Below are positions 1-8,643 of a stretch of 16,960 bases of DNA, in pieces; the stretch's first letter is position 1, and each line of letters begins with the position of its first letter. The notes beneath the pieces are model-generated. The model had not been told where the DNA came from and did no database searches. It saw only the letters and a list, made by a program, of their open reading frames with translations. The stretch spans positions 1-16,960 of the forward strand of contig VBAO01000190.1 in the NCBI GenBank assembly GCA_005883865.1, given 5' to 3'. The position numbers and the translations under genes are program-made. The stretch is from Candidatus Segetimicrobium genomatis. Its GTDB lineage: Bacteria > Sysuimicrobiota > Sysuimicrobiia > Sysuimicrobiales > Segetimicrobiaceae.

Positions 1-984
1 ATCCGGCGCCTGGCCCGCCGCGCGGACGTGGTCGTGGAGAACTTTCGCCCCGGTGTGGCAGACCGCCTCGGCCTCGGGTCCGAGACGCTGCGCGCCGACA
101 ACCCCCGGCTCGTCTATTGCAGCGTTACCGGGTTTGGGAACACCGGCCCCTACAGCCAGCGGCCGGGGTTCGATCAGGTCGGTCAGGGCATGTCGGGGTT
201 CATGAGCATCACCGGTCAGGAACCCACCGGGCCGACCCGGGCCGGCATCGCGCTGGCCGACCTCACGTGCGCGATGACGGCCTGCCGCGGCATCCTGTTC
301 GCCCTGCTCGCGCGCGAGCGCACCGGCAAGGGGCAGGAGGTCCGGGTCGCCATCCTCGATTCGATGGTGGCCCTCCTGACCTGGAGCGCGGGCATGTACT
401 TCGAGACCGGCGCGCCGCCGGGCGTGGCCGGCAACCACCATCCGCTCTCCGCGCCGTTCGGCGTCTACCAGGCGAAGGACGGCCCCTTCAACCTGGCGGC
501 CGGAAACGAGCGGATGTGGGAGCGGCTGTGCGAGACGCTTGGCCGGCCCGAACTGGCGAGCGATCCGCGGTTTCGAACCACCAACGACCGCGTCGCCCAC
601 CGCCCGGAGCTGGACGCGATCCTCACCGAAGCGTTCCAAGCCCGGACGCGCGCCGAGTGGGTGGCCTATCTCAACGAGCGCGGCGTGGCCTGCGGCCCGA
701 TCTACAACCTGGCCGAGGTGTTCGAGGATCCTCAGGTCCGCCACCAGCGGATGCTCGTCGAGATGCCGCACCCGGTCCACGGGAGGGTCAAACTGCTCGG
801 GATGCCGATCAAGCTCTCCGGGACGCCGGGGGAGTTCCGGCTCCCGCCGCCGCTCCTCGGCGAGCACACGGATGAGGTGCTCCGCGAGGCCGGGTACACC
901 GCCGAGGCGATCGCGGAGATGCGCGCCTCGGGCGTCGTGGGCCCGCTGCCCCACGCGGCCGCGGAGGACAGCCCCGCCACATGA
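1..984 (+). CDS. CaiB/BaiF family III CoA-transferase, 5' partial
   Basis: Cytoplasmic enzyme of the family III CoA-transferases, which move CoA between organic acids through an aspartyl-CoA intermediate. The frame is open from the first base, so the true start lies upstream and about 90 N-terminal residues are missing. The visible part begins at the V-V-V-E-N-F-R-P-G-V motif that ends the N-terminal Rossmann half. The catalytic Asp is in the A-L-A-D motif (codon 259-261), aligning by eye with Asp169 of formyl-CoA transferase. A G-K-G-Q-E-V segment and the C-terminal L-L-G-E-H-T-D-E-V-L motif follow, both typical of the family. The last ~15 residues are a loose Ala/Pro tail. The stop overlaps the next gene's start (ATGA, 981-984), so the two are probably co-translated and may form a heteromer. 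The substrate cannot be read from sequence. Confidence 0.93.
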   Translation: MRRLARRADVVVENFRPGVADRLGLGSETLRADNPRLVYCSVTGFGNTGPYSQRPGFDQVGQGMSGFMSITGQEPTGPTRAGIALADLTCAMTACRGILFALLARERTGKGQEVRVAILDSMVALLTWSAGMYFETGAPPGVAGNHHPLSAPFGVYQAKDGPFNLAAGNERMWERLCETLGRPELASDPRFRTTNDRVAHRPELDAILTEAFQARTRAEWVAYLNERGVACGPIYNLAEVFEDPQVRHQRMLVEMPHPVHGRVKLLGMPIKLSGTPGEFRLPPPLLGEHTDEVLREAGYTAEAIAEMRASGVVGPLPHAAAEDSPAT

Positions 985-2132
985 GCCCGGCCCTCCGGCT
1001 GTCGGGCCCGCTCCGGGAGGTGCGGGTGCTCGACCTCGGCAACATGATCGCCGGGCCCACCTGCACCAGGGTGCTCGCCGATCTCGGGGCCGATGTGATC
1101 AAGGTGGAGCAGCCGGTCCGGGGCGATCCGGTGCGCGGCTGGCGGGGCCAGTACCAGGGCCACTCGCTTTTATGGAAGCTTCTGGCGCGGAACAAGCGCG
1201 CGATCACGCTGGACCTCCATCATGCGGAGGGACAGCGGCTGTGCCGCCGGCTCTACGACCTCGTCGACATCGTGGTGGAGAACTTCCGGCCCGGCGTGCT
1301 GGAACGCTGGGGGCTGGCCTACGGGCAGGTGGCCGAGGCGTGCCCACACCTCATCATGGTGCGCATCAGCGGGTACGGGCAGACCGGGCCGTACCGGGAT
1401 CGCGCCGGATTCGGCGGGGTCGCGGAAGCGATGGCGGGCGTGCGCTTCCTGACCGGGTATCCGGACCGCCCGCCGACCCGGGTGGGGTTTGCCCTCGCGG
1501 ACTCCGTGGCAGGGTTGTACGGCGCCTGCGGGGCGCTGGCCGCCCTCGAGGAACGCCGCCGGAGCGGCCGCGGCCAGGAGATCGACGTCGCCCTCACCGA
1601 AGCCGTGTTCAGCCTGCTCGACGATCTGCTCCCGGAGTATCAGAAGCTCGGGATCATCGCCCAGCGCCACGGGACCGGGATCCCGGCGAATAACGACAAC
1701 GTCTTTCGCCGGCTGGCCACGCTCATGGGCAGGACAGACTGGCTCGCCGATCCTGGGCTGGCCGACGATCAGGGGCGCGGGCGCCGGCAGGCCGAGCTCG
1801 ATGAGGAGGTCGCGAGCTGGACCCGGCGGTTTCCCCTCGAGGAGCTCGCGGAGCGCCTGGCCGCCGCCGGCGTCCCAGCGGGTCCGGTCTACGACATCGC
1901 CGGAATCTGTCGGGATCCCCACTTCCGCGACCGGGGGATGGCCGTCGAACTCGACGACCCTGAGGTCGGGCCCCTCTCGCTGCCGGGAATCGTTCCCCGG
2001 TTCAGCCGGACGCCCGCCGCGCTCGCGTGGGCGGGGCCCCGGATGGGAGAGCACAACGGCGAGGTCTACGGCGGCCTCCTGGGGCTCGCCCCGTCCGAGG
2101 TCGACGACCTCAGAGCCCGCGGGGTGATTTAA
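981..2132 (+). CDS. CaiB/BaiF family III CoA-transferase with internal deletion
   Basis: Second family III CoA-transferase, 383 residues. It starts at the ATG of the ATGA overlap and opens with the usual V-R-V-L-D-L-G-N-M-I-A-G-P segment. The V-V-E-N-F-R-P-G motif is intact. The catalytic Asp is in F-A-L-A-D (residue 174), aligning with Asp169 of formyl-CoA transferase. The protein is shorter than the ~400 residues usual for the family. The shortfall lies at residues 236-241, where P-A-N-N runs straight into D-N-V-F-R-R-L. Relatives have about 18-20 residues between these parts, a strand of the type tyr-x-x-x-asp-gly-x-x-val-val-ile. The frame stays open across the junction. Sequence identity to the upstream gene is low, so this is a paralogous pair rather than a recent duplication. 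Such pairs (BbsE/BbsF, SmtA/SmtB) can form one heteromeric enzyme; that is inference here. Confidence 0.9.
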   Translation: MSPALRLSGPLREVRVLDLGNMIAGPTCTRVLADLGADVIKVEQPVRGDPVRGWRGQYQGHSLLWKLLARNKRAITLDLHHAEGQRLCRRLYDLVDIVVENFRPGVLERWGLAYGQVAEACPHLIMVRISGYGQTGPYRDRAGFGGVAEAMAGVRFLTGYPDRPPTRVGFALADSVAGLYGACGALAALEERRRSGRGQEIDVALTEAVFSLLDDLLPEYQKLGIIAQRHGTGIPANNDNVFRRLATLMGRTDWLADPGLADDQGRGRRQAELDEEVASWTRRFPLEELAERLAAAGVPAGPVYDIAGICRDPHFRDRGMAVELDDPEVGPLSLPGIVPRFSRTPAALAWAGPRMGEHNGEVYGGLLGLAPSEVDDLRARGVI

Positions 2133-2190
2133 TTGAGGCGCACGCGCGTCCATCCGCCATGGCTCACGTCGTTCGATCCGCGCGCGCGGG

Positions 2191-2210
2191 GCCCTTCGGG
2201 GCAGGATTTT
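2191..2210 (+). terminator. Weak UUCG-loop hairpin with short T run
   Basis: A 4-bp GCCC/GGGC stem closed by a TTCG tetraloop (2191-2202) is followed by AGGA and four T (2207-2210). It lies 60 bases after the CoA-transferase stop and upstream of the glycosyltransferase. The stem is short for a Rho-independent terminator, so it may be chance in GC-rich DNA. I see nothing else in the 2133-2292 gap; no convincing -35/-10 pair is visible. Confidence 0.25.
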
Positions 2211-2292
2211 CCGCGGGGTGCGCGAACCTGCCAAGGGACGCAGGACCCGTCGCACCGATGCCTGGAGCATCTTCGTTGATGAAGCCGCCGCC

Positions 2293-3453
2293 ATGAACGT
2301 GGGATTCTTTACGGACTCCTACCTCCCTCGCCGCAGCGGGGTGGTGCATGCGGTGGAAGCCGCCGCACGCGGGCTCCGGGAACGGGGCCACCGCACGTAT
2401 ATCTTCGCCCCGGCCTATCCCGGGCACGTAGACGCCGATCCCGACGTGCTCCGGTTCCCCTCGATCGCGCCGCCGGGCCATCCGGATTTCCCCCTCGCGG
2501 TGCCGTACGCTCCGACCCACCTGCGCGCGATTCGGGGGTTCGAACTGGATCTCGTGCACAGCCACACGCCGTTTCTCCTCGGCGGGCTGGGTGTCTGGGT
2601 CGCCCGGACGCTCAAGCGCCCGCTCGTCTTCACCTACCACACCTTGTACGCCGAGTACGCGCACTACGCGCCGCTGGTGGGCGAACTGACCCGGCCGTTC
2701 GTGATCGCCTACACGACCGCCTACTGCAACCGCTGCGATCGGGTCCTGGTCTCCGTCCCGTCGCTGGTGGAGCTGCTCAGGCAGTATGGGGTCCGGACGA
2801 AGATCGACGTCGTCCCGAGCGTGGGCGTCGATCTCGCCGAATTCGCCCAGTCGGAGCCCGGCGGCGTGCGGGCGGGGTTTCGCATTCCCGCGGACGCCCT
2901 CCTGTTGCTGTTTGTGGGCCGGCTGGCGCGCGAGAAGGGCGTGCCGCTGCTGCTCGACGCGGTCGCGGGCCTCCCGCAGAACGTGTGGCTTCTCCTGGTC
3001 GGCGACGGGCCTGAGCGCCGGGAGCTCGCGGCGCAGGCCCAGCGGCTCGGCCTCGCCGAGCGCGTCGTGTTTGCCGGCGAGCAGGACCACGCGCACGTCG
3101 TCGACGCGCTGGGCGCCAGCGACCTCTTCGTCTTCCCGTCCCAGACCGAAACCCTCGGCCTCGCGGTCCTGGAGGCGATGGCGGCGGGACGCGCGGTCGT
3201 CGCGGTCGAGGGTGGGGCGATCCCGGAGATGGTCCGCGATGGCGAGACCGGCCGCCTGGTCCCCCCCGACCCGGCGGCGCTGCGCCAGGCGATCGCGGAT
3301 CTCGTGGACGCGCCCGCGCTGCGGCGGGCGATGGGAGACCGGGCCAGGTCGCTGGCCGCGTCCCGCAGTCAGGCGCGGGTGGTCGATCAACTGCTCGCCG
3401 TGTACCGCGAGATGATCGCCGCCGGGACCACGCCGGCGCAGGCGACGGTCTGA
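2293..3453 (+). CDS. GT4 family glycosyltransferase, glycolipid synthase-like
   Basis: Retaining GT-B glycosyltransferase of family 4, 386 residues. The N-terminal acceptor half opens M-N-V-G-F-F-T-D-S-Y-L-P-R-R-S-G-V-V. It continues with V-H-S-H-T-P-F and Y-H-T-L-Y-A-E-Y-A-H-Y, a pattern seen in diacylglycerol glucosyltransferases and PimB/MgtA-type enzymes. The donor half has F-V-G-R-L-A-R-E-K-G, V-G-D-G-P-E-R and the EX7E motif at residues 286-294 (T-E-T-L-G-L-A-V-L-E). A role in membrane glycolipid synthesis at the inner leaflet is likely, but the sugar and acceptor are not determined. The ATG at 2293 was chosen because family homology starts there. An in-frame GTG at 2218 would add 25 unconserved residues. 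No good ribosome binding site precedes either start. The stop is one base before the smc start, implying shared transcription. Confidence 0.88.
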   Translation: MNVGFFTDSYLPRRSGVVHAVEAAARGLRERGHRTYIFAPAYPGHVDADPDVLRFPSIAPPGHPDFPLAVPYAPTHLRAIRGFELDLVHSHTPFLLGGLGVWVARTLKRPLVFTYHTLYAEYAHYAPLVGELTRPFVIAYTTAYCNRCDRVLVSVPSLVELLRQYGVRTKIDVVPSVGVDLAEFAQSEPGGVRAGFRIPADALLLLFVGRLAREKGVPLLLDAVAGLPQNVWLLLVGDGPERRELAAQAQRLGLAERVVFAGEQDHAHVVDALGASDLFVFPSQTETLGLAVLEAMAAGRAVVAVEGGAIPEMVRDGETGRLVPPDPAALRQAIADLVDAPALRRAMGDRARSLAASRSQARVVDQLLAVYREMIAAGTTPAQATV

Positions 3454-3454
3454 C

Positions 3455-6400
3455 GTGCGCCTGAAACGGCTGGAGTTGAGCGGATTCAAGACCTTCGCGG
3501 AACGGACGGTGCTCGAGTTTTCGTCCCAGATCACCGGCATCGTCGGGCCGAACGGGAGCGGGAAGAGCAACGTCTTTGACGCGATCCGGTGGGCGCTGGG
3601 GGAGGGCAGCCTCCGGTCCCTCCGGAGCGTCCGAACCGAAGACATCATCTTCGCCGGCACCGACCGCCGGCGGGCGCTCGCCATGGCCGAGGTGACCGTG
3701 ACCCTCGACAACGAGGACGGCAGCCTCGCCCTGCCTCCGGGACCCGACGATGGAGACGCCCCCCCGACCCCGCTGGCATTCACCGAGGTGACCGTGGCCC
3801 GCCGCGCGCTGCGGAACGCGGACACCCAATACTTCATCAACGGGCTCCCGTGCCGGCTGCGGGACATCCAGATGATGTTCCTCGGCACAGGGGTGGGCGC
3901 GCACTCGTACGCCCTCATCAGCCAGGGCGACGTCGAGCAGATGCTGGATGCCACGCCGGACGAGCGGCGGATGATCCTCGAGGAGGCGGCCGGGCTCGCG
4001 AAGTACAAACGCCGCCGCCACGATGCGGAGCGCCGGATGGCCGCCGCGGAAACGACCCTGTTGCGCGTCACCGATATCCTCGGCGAGCTCGACGCTCAGG
4101 CCTCGCAGCTGGCCGTCCAGGCGGAGGCGGCGGAAGGCTATCAGGCCCATACCCGCGAGCTGCGGACCCTCGAGCTCTCCCTGCAGGTCGAGGAGGTCCG
4201 GCGGGGAATCCGCGCGCAGCGCCGCGTTCGCGACCAACTCGAGGAGATCGCCGTCCGGCGGCGCGAGATCGGGGACGCGGTGCGGGCGGTCATCGACGAG
4301 CGGGCGGCCCTGGACCAGCGGGCGGCCGGCGCCGGTCGGGAGTGGGAGCAGATCCAGCAGGACCGGGTGAGCCTCGCCCAGCGCCGCGCGGCCGCGGAGG
4401 CCGCGGTGGAACTCGTGGCCGAGCGGTTGCGGGCGGTCGACGCCCACCGCGAGCGGATCGAGCGGGAGGTGTCGCGCTATCGCGCCGAGCAGGATGCGCT
4501 TGGGGCCGAGCGGGCCGCGCACGGAGAGGCCGAGCGCGATCTTGAGGCCTGGCTGGACCGGGCCCGGGCGGGGGTGGAGGCCCTCGAGGCGCAGCTGGCC
4601 GGCATCGACGCGGATGCCGTGCGGGGCGAGGCAGAGCTGGAGGCCTGCCGCGCTGAGGCCCGGGCGCTGGCCGAGGCGCGGGCGCGGGCCGACAACGAGA
4701 TGGCCGCCGCGGAGGCCCGCGAGGGGGAGCATCAGGACCGGAGCGCCGGCTTCGACCGGCGGGCGGTCTACCTCCGCGAGCAGACGGACGGCGGGCGCCT
4801 CCGGCAGTCCGCGCTTGCGAAGGAAGCCGCTGAGGGAGCGGCCGGGCTCGAGGAGTCGCGGGGCCGTCTGACCCGGCTGCGTGCGGAACTCGATGAGCAC
4901 CGGGGCGCCCAAGCGGCGGTGCTCGCCGACGAGCGGCTGCTCGAGATCGAGCGGGAACGACTCGCCTCCCGCCTGAGCTTTCTGGAGGAGGCGCGGGTCC
5001 AGTACCGCGGGTACGAGAGCGGGGCCCGCGAGATCCTGCTGGCGTGGCGCGCGAACCCGGCCGCGGTCCCCGGGCTTCGGGGGGCGGTCGCGGACTTCCT
5101 CAACGTCCCGCGCGCGCTCCGGCCTGCGCTCGAAGCGGCGCTGGGGCCGGCCCTGTCTGCGCTCGTCGTCCCCGCCGTGGAGGATGCGCGCGCGGCCCTC
5201 GCGCTCCTCGGCCGCGAGCCCCGCGGATCCGTGATGTTCGTGCCGGTATCGGCCGTCGCGGCCCCGGAGCCGCCGGCGCTGCCGCCCGCGGTGGCGTCGG
5301 ACCCCGCGACGCTGGGCCGCGCCGTCGATCGGATCACGATCGCCGGCCAGCACGCCGATGCCATCCGGGCGATCCTGTCGGATATCCTCATCGTGGCGGA
5401 CCTGGACGCCGCCGTCAGGGCCCGGACGCGAGGGTACAAGGGACGGCTCCTCTCCCTGGCCGGCGAGATGCTCACCCCGGAGGGAGTGCTGATCGCGGGC
5501 CGGCCGGTGCCGGAGGGCGGGATCCTCGGGCGGGCCGAGGAGATGGCGGAGATCCCGGAGGCGCTGGAGCGCGTGCGGGGGGCCATCGGCGAGCTGGGCC
5601 GCCGGCGGGGAGCGCTCGGGGAACGGATCCGCGAGGCTGAGGCGGCCATCGCGGCGGCCGAGGCGCTCCAGGCCCGCCAGACCGAGGCGGTGTCCGAGTG
5701 CCGGCGCCGTCTCACCCTGATGGACGCGGAGATCGAACGGCTCACCTTCGAAATGGATCAGCTCGCCGCGGAGCAGGCCGCGGTCCATCAGGCGGTGGCC
5801 GCGCAGCAGGCCCTCAGGGAACGGGTCCGAACGGAGGCCGAAGGCCTCGGCGCGCGGCTGACCGAGGTGGAGGCGCGGATCGGCCGGATCACGTCCGGAC
5901 TCCGAGAGCACACCGGGGCGCGCCGTGAGGCGGCATCCCGGCTCGCCGATCTCCGGGTGACGTTGACCGAGGTGCATGGCCGTCGCGAGGGGGTGCGCGC
6001 CCGAATCAGCGAGATCGATCGGGGGATCGCCCAGACGACCGCGCGGTGCGATGAGCTCGCCGCCGAACTCCAGCGTCTCCAGGCGGATGCGGAGCAACTC
6101 CACGCCGAGCGCGAGGCTGGCCGGTCCCGGGTCGAGGCAAACGAGGCCGAGGGTGCCCGCCTCGGGGCGGCCCAGACGGCGCTCGAGAACGAGCGGGCCG
6201 GGCTCGCCGCCTCGCTGGCTCAGGCCGAGGCGCGCCACCGTGAGGCCCTCGAGCGGGCGGCGGCCCTCGATGAGGAGGTGCACCGAGCCGAGGTCCGGCA
6301 GGCGCAGATCGAGGCGGAACTGGGGAGCGCGCGCCGGCGCATGGAGGAGGAGTTTGGCGTCCCGTTCGAGCGCGCCGCGGGCGCGGTCCCCGAGGGCCAG

Positions 6401-7084
6401 AGCCGCGACGAGACGCTCGGGCGGATCGAGGCGCTGCGCGGGCTCATCGCGGCGCTCGGGCCGGTCAATCTTCTGGCGATCGAGGAGCACCGGCAGGTGT
6501 CGGAGCGCGCTCAGGCGCTGCGCGCGCAGATGGAGGATGTCCAGGGGACCATCGCCGCGCTCCGGGCCCTCATCGTGCGCCTCGAGGCGGTGATCCGCGG
6601 CCAGTTCGACCAGACGTACGACGCGGTCGACAGAGAGTTTGCCGAACTCTTCGTCCGCCTCTTCGGCGGCGGCCGCGCCGGGCTCGAACGCGTCCCCGGC
6701 CTCGACGGCGCTGAGCCCGGCATCGACATCATCGCCCAGCCTCCCGGCAAGAAGCTTCGGAGCCTCGGCGCGCTCTCCGGCGGGGAACGCGTGATGGTGG
6801 CGCTGGCGTTGGTATTCGCGATGCTCCGGGTCCGCCCCAGTCCCTTCTGCGTGTTCGACGAGGTGGAGGCGGCGCTGGACGAGGCCAACACCCGCAAGGT
6901 GGCCGAGATCTTCCGGGAGTTGTCCGCGCGCACGCAAATCATCATCATCACCCACAACAAAGCCACGATGGAGGCGAGCGGCGCCCTGGTGGGGGTCACG
7001 ATGGAGGAGGGGGGCGTCTCCCAGATGGTCTCCATGCGATTGGGGGACCCTCGGGCCATCGGCGAGCCAGAGCCGGTTGGATAG
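3455..7084 (+). CDS. smc: Chromosome segregation protein SMC
   Basis: ATPase of the SMC condensin complex, which compacts and separates chromosomes with ScpA and ScpB; neither partner is in this window. The protein has 1209 residues, near the usual 1150-1200. The Walker A motif G-P-N-G-S-G-K-S-N is at 31-39 and the Q-loop (I-S-Q-G-D-V-E-Q) is around residue 157. Long Glu/Arg/Ala-rich coiled coils run from about 170 to 510 and from 690 to 1010. The hinge domain between them (about 517-690) starts at Y-R-G-Y-E-S-G. The signature L-S-G-G-E is at 1107-1111, Walker B C-V-F-D-E-V-E at about 1132-1138, and the H-loop is I-T-H-N-K. The start is GTG, one base after the glycosyltransferase stop. The last 8 bases overlap ftsY. 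No truncation is visible. Confidence 0.98.
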   Translation: MRLKRLELSGFKTFAERTVLEFSSQITGIVGPNGSGKSNVFDAIRWALGEGSLRSLRSVRTEDIIFAGTDRRRALAMAEVTVTLDNEDGSLALPPGPDDGDAPPTPLAFTEVTVARRALRNADTQYFINGLPCRLRDIQMMFLGTGVGAHSYALISQGDVEQMLDATPDERRMILEEAAGLAKYKRRRHDAERRMAAAETTLLRVTDILGELDAQASQLAVQAEAAEGYQAHTRELRTLELSLQVEEVRRGIRAQRRVRDQLEEIAVRRREIGDAVRAVIDERAALDQRAAGAGREWEQIQQDRVSLAQRRAAAEAAVELVAERLRAVDAHRERIEREVSRYRAEQDALGAERAAHGEAERDLEAWLDRARAGVEALEAQLAGIDADAVRGEAELEACRAEARALAEARARADNEMAAAEAREGEHQDRSAGFDRRAVYLREQTDGGRLRQSALAKEAAEGAAGLEESRGRLTRLRAELDEHRGAQAAVLADERLLEIERERLASRLSFLEEARVQYRGYESGAREILLAWRANPAAVPGLRGAVADFLNVPRALRPALEAALGPALSALVVPAVEDARAALALLGREPRGSVMFVPVSAVAAPEPPALPPAVASDPATLGRAVDRITIAGQHADAIRAILSDILIVADLDAAVRARTRGYKGRLLSLAGEMLTPEGVLIAGRPVPEGGILGRAEEMAEIPEALERVRGAIGELGRRRGALGERIREAEAAIAAAEALQARQTEAVSECRRRLTLMDAEIERLTFEMDQLAAEQAAVHQAVAAQQALRERVRTEAEGLGARLTEVEARIGRITSGLREHTGARREAASRLADLRVTLTEVHGRREGVRARISEIDRGIAQTTARCDELAAELQRLQADAEQLHAEREAGRSRVEANEAEGARLGAAQTALENERAGLAASLAQAEARHREALERAAALDEEVHRAEVRQAQIEAELGSARRRMEEEFGVPFERAAGAVPEGQSRDETLGRIEALRGLIAALGPVNLLAIEEHRQVSERAQALRAQMEDVQGTIAALRALIVRLEAVIRGQFDQTYDAVDREFAELFVRLFGGGRAGLERVPGLDGAEPGIDIIAQPPGKKLRSLGALSGGERVMVALALVFAMLRVRPSPFCVFDEVEAALDEANTRKVAEIFRELSARTQIIIITHNKATMEASGALVGVTMEEGGVSQMVSMRLGDPRAIGEPEPVG

Positions 7085-8006
7085 CCCCGCCGGGCCGGCC
7101 GGATGGCTCGGGGGGCTCCGCGCGGGGCTTGCCCGAACGCGCCAGGCCCTCACCGCCCGGGTCGATGACCTGCTGGGCCGCGGGACGGGCGAGCAGTTCT
7201 ACGAGGATCTCGAGGAGACGCTCATCCAGGCCGATCTCAGCGTCCCGACCGCCGCCGCGGCGATCGCCCGCCTTCGGGAGCGCGCGCGCGGCGGGGCGAG
7301 GACGCCGGAGGCGTTGCGCCGGGCGCTCGTGGAGATCCTGGCCGATGCGCTGGGCAGGCCGGCGCCGCTCGTGGTCGGCCCCTCTCCCGCGGTGATCCTG
7401 GTCCTCGGCACGAACGGATCCGGCAAGACCACGACGATCGGCAAGCTCGCGGCGCGCCTCAAGGGCGAGGGCCGCAAGGTCCTCCTCGTTGCGGCCGACA
7501 CCTTCCGCGCCGCGGCGATCGAGCAACTCGGCGTGTGGGCGGCGCGGGCCGGCGTGGACCTGATCCGCCACCAGCCGGGGGCAGACCCCGCGGCCGTCGC
7601 GTTCGATGCGGCCCAGGCGGCGCGCGCCAGGCACGTGGACGTGCTGATCGTGGACACCGCGGGGCGGCTCCACACGAAGGCCAACCTCATGGAAGAGCTC
7701 AAGAAAGTCGATCGCGTCCTGCGCCGGGAACTGCCGGGCGCTCCCGTCGAAGCCCTGCTGGTGCTCGACGCGACGACCGGACAGAACGGCATCGCCCAGG
7801 CGCGGCAGTTCAAGGCCGCGCTGCCGGTGACGGGGATCGTCCTGACGAAGCTGGACGGCACGGCCCGCGGGGGTGTGGTCGTGGCGATCGCCGAGGATCT
7901 CGGCCTCCCCGTCAAACTCGTCGGGTTCGGTGAGGGGCCGGACGATCTCCAGCCGTTCGATCCCCGAACGTTCGCCGAGGCGCTGTTCGCCGCCGACGCG
8001 AAGTGA
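7077..8006 (+). CDS. ftsY: Signal recognition particle receptor FtsY
   Basis: SRP receptor GTPase, which docks ribosome-SRP complexes at the inner face of the membrane and pairs with Ffh. The protein has 309 residues with the NG core only; the acidic A domain of E. coli FtsY is absent, as in many Gram-positives. Motifs: G1 G-T-N-G-S-G-K-T-T-T at 111-120, D-T-F-R-A-A-A-I-E-Q-L, D-T-A-G-R-L-H at 193-199, T-K-L-D-G at 257-261, and the closing G-E-G-P-D-D-L-Q-P-F-D. The start is TTG at 7077. No other ATG, GTG or TTG lies in frame before the conserved L-A-R-T-R-Q-A-L segment, so the rare start is well supported. It overlaps the smc stop by 8 bases, so translation is probably coupled. Confidence 0.97.
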   Translation: MDSPAGPAGWLGGLRAGLARTRQALTARVDDLLGRGTGEQFYEDLEETLIQADLSVPTAAAAIARLRERARGGARTPEALRRALVEILADALGRPAPLVVGPSPAVILVLGTNGSGKTTTIGKLAARLKGEGRKVLLVAADTFRAAAIEQLGVWAARAGVDLIRHQPGADPAAVAFDAAQAARARHVDVLIVDTAGRLHTKANLMEELKKVDRVLRRELPGAPVEALLVLDATTGQNGIAQARQFKAALPVTGIVLTKLDGTARGGVVVAIAEDLGLPVKLVGFGEGPDDLQPFDPRTFAEALFAADAK

Positions 8007-8133
8007 CAGGGGCCGGATTGCAAACGCTCGTTCGCGTAGGTGCAGAACGGAGGAAGGTGCGGGGACCTCGTGAAACATCCCTTCTCACCACGGTCTCAGA
8101 TGCTGACGACACCGTGATCAGGGAGGCGTGGAC

Positions 8134-8553
8134 ATGGGTCTCCACCGTGCGACCGTACTGTCGTGCGCTCTGATATTCTGCGCTGCGCTCTCGGGGCTTG
8201 GGACGCTCGCCGTCGGGCAGGCGGGCCCTGCCGGACCGGCCACCGTCGCTCAGGCCGCGTTTCCCCTCACCGTGAAGGCGGGCGCATATGGTCTGATTAC
8301 CGTCGTGTTTGATTTCGCCCCGGGGAGCGGGGTGCCCAAGCACGTTCACGGCGGACCGGTGGTGGCGACGGTGATCAGCGGCGAACTGACGCTGCAGCAG
8401 GGGGGCGGAGAAAAGATCATCAAGGCTGGCGAGAGCTGGACGGAGAAGACCGGAGACGTCCACGCGGTTGTCAACAGGAGCGAGGGGATTACGCGCGTTG
8501 TCGTGAGTCTCCTGCTGCCGAAAGGCGCGGCCGCAACGACGCTCGTCAAGTAG
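8134..8553 (+). CDS. Small exported cupin-domain protein
   Basis: Single cupin_2 domain behind an apparent signal peptide, 139 residues, function unknown. Residues 6-30 form a hydrophobic export segment, with a likely type I cleavage site after G-Q-A (about residue 30). I see no proper lipobox. Cupin motif 1 has H70 and H72, but the usual glutamate a few residues on is replaced by small hydrophobic residues. Motif 2 keeps G99, H110 and N114 in the G-D-V-H-A-V-V-N segment. Three His ligands could bind a metal, but the missing Glu makes site geometry uncertain. The ATG at 8134 was chosen over the GTG at 8128 because GGGAGG (8121-8126) sits 7 bases before it. It is not part of the usual ftsY-ffh gene set. 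A hairpin terminator follows. Confidence 0.8.
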   Translation: MGLHRATVLSCALIFCAALSGLGTLAVGQAGPAGPATVAQAAFPLTVKAGAYGLITVVFDFAPGSGVPKHVHGGPVVATVISGELTLQQGGGEKIIKAGESWTEKTGDVHAVVNRSEGITRVVVSLLLPKGAAATTLVK

Positions 8554-8643
8554 CCACAGGTCCCGGAGGGTGCGCGGCACAGCCGCGGACCCGCGGCGGA
8601 ATAGGCGGGCGGTTTGGGACACACGGAGGCGTCATCGGACGGT

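Noticed and set aside
2218..2292. Upstream GTG start for the glycosyltransferase
   Set aside because: The 25 extra residues are basic and unlike the family, whose homology starts at the ATG at 2293.
2164..4071. Minus-strand open frame of 635 codons opposite the glycosyltransferase and smc start
   Set aside because: Shadow of GT4 and smc codon bias; no domain recognised.
2777..7153. Minus-strand open frame of 1458 codons opposite smc and parts of its neighbours
   Set aside because: It mirrors the codon bias of GC-rich smc, has no recognisable domain and spans parts of three clear plus-strand genes.
8007..8133. Possible promoter before the cupin gene (TTGCAA at 8018)
   Set aside because: No acceptable -10 box lies at 16-18 bases spacing.
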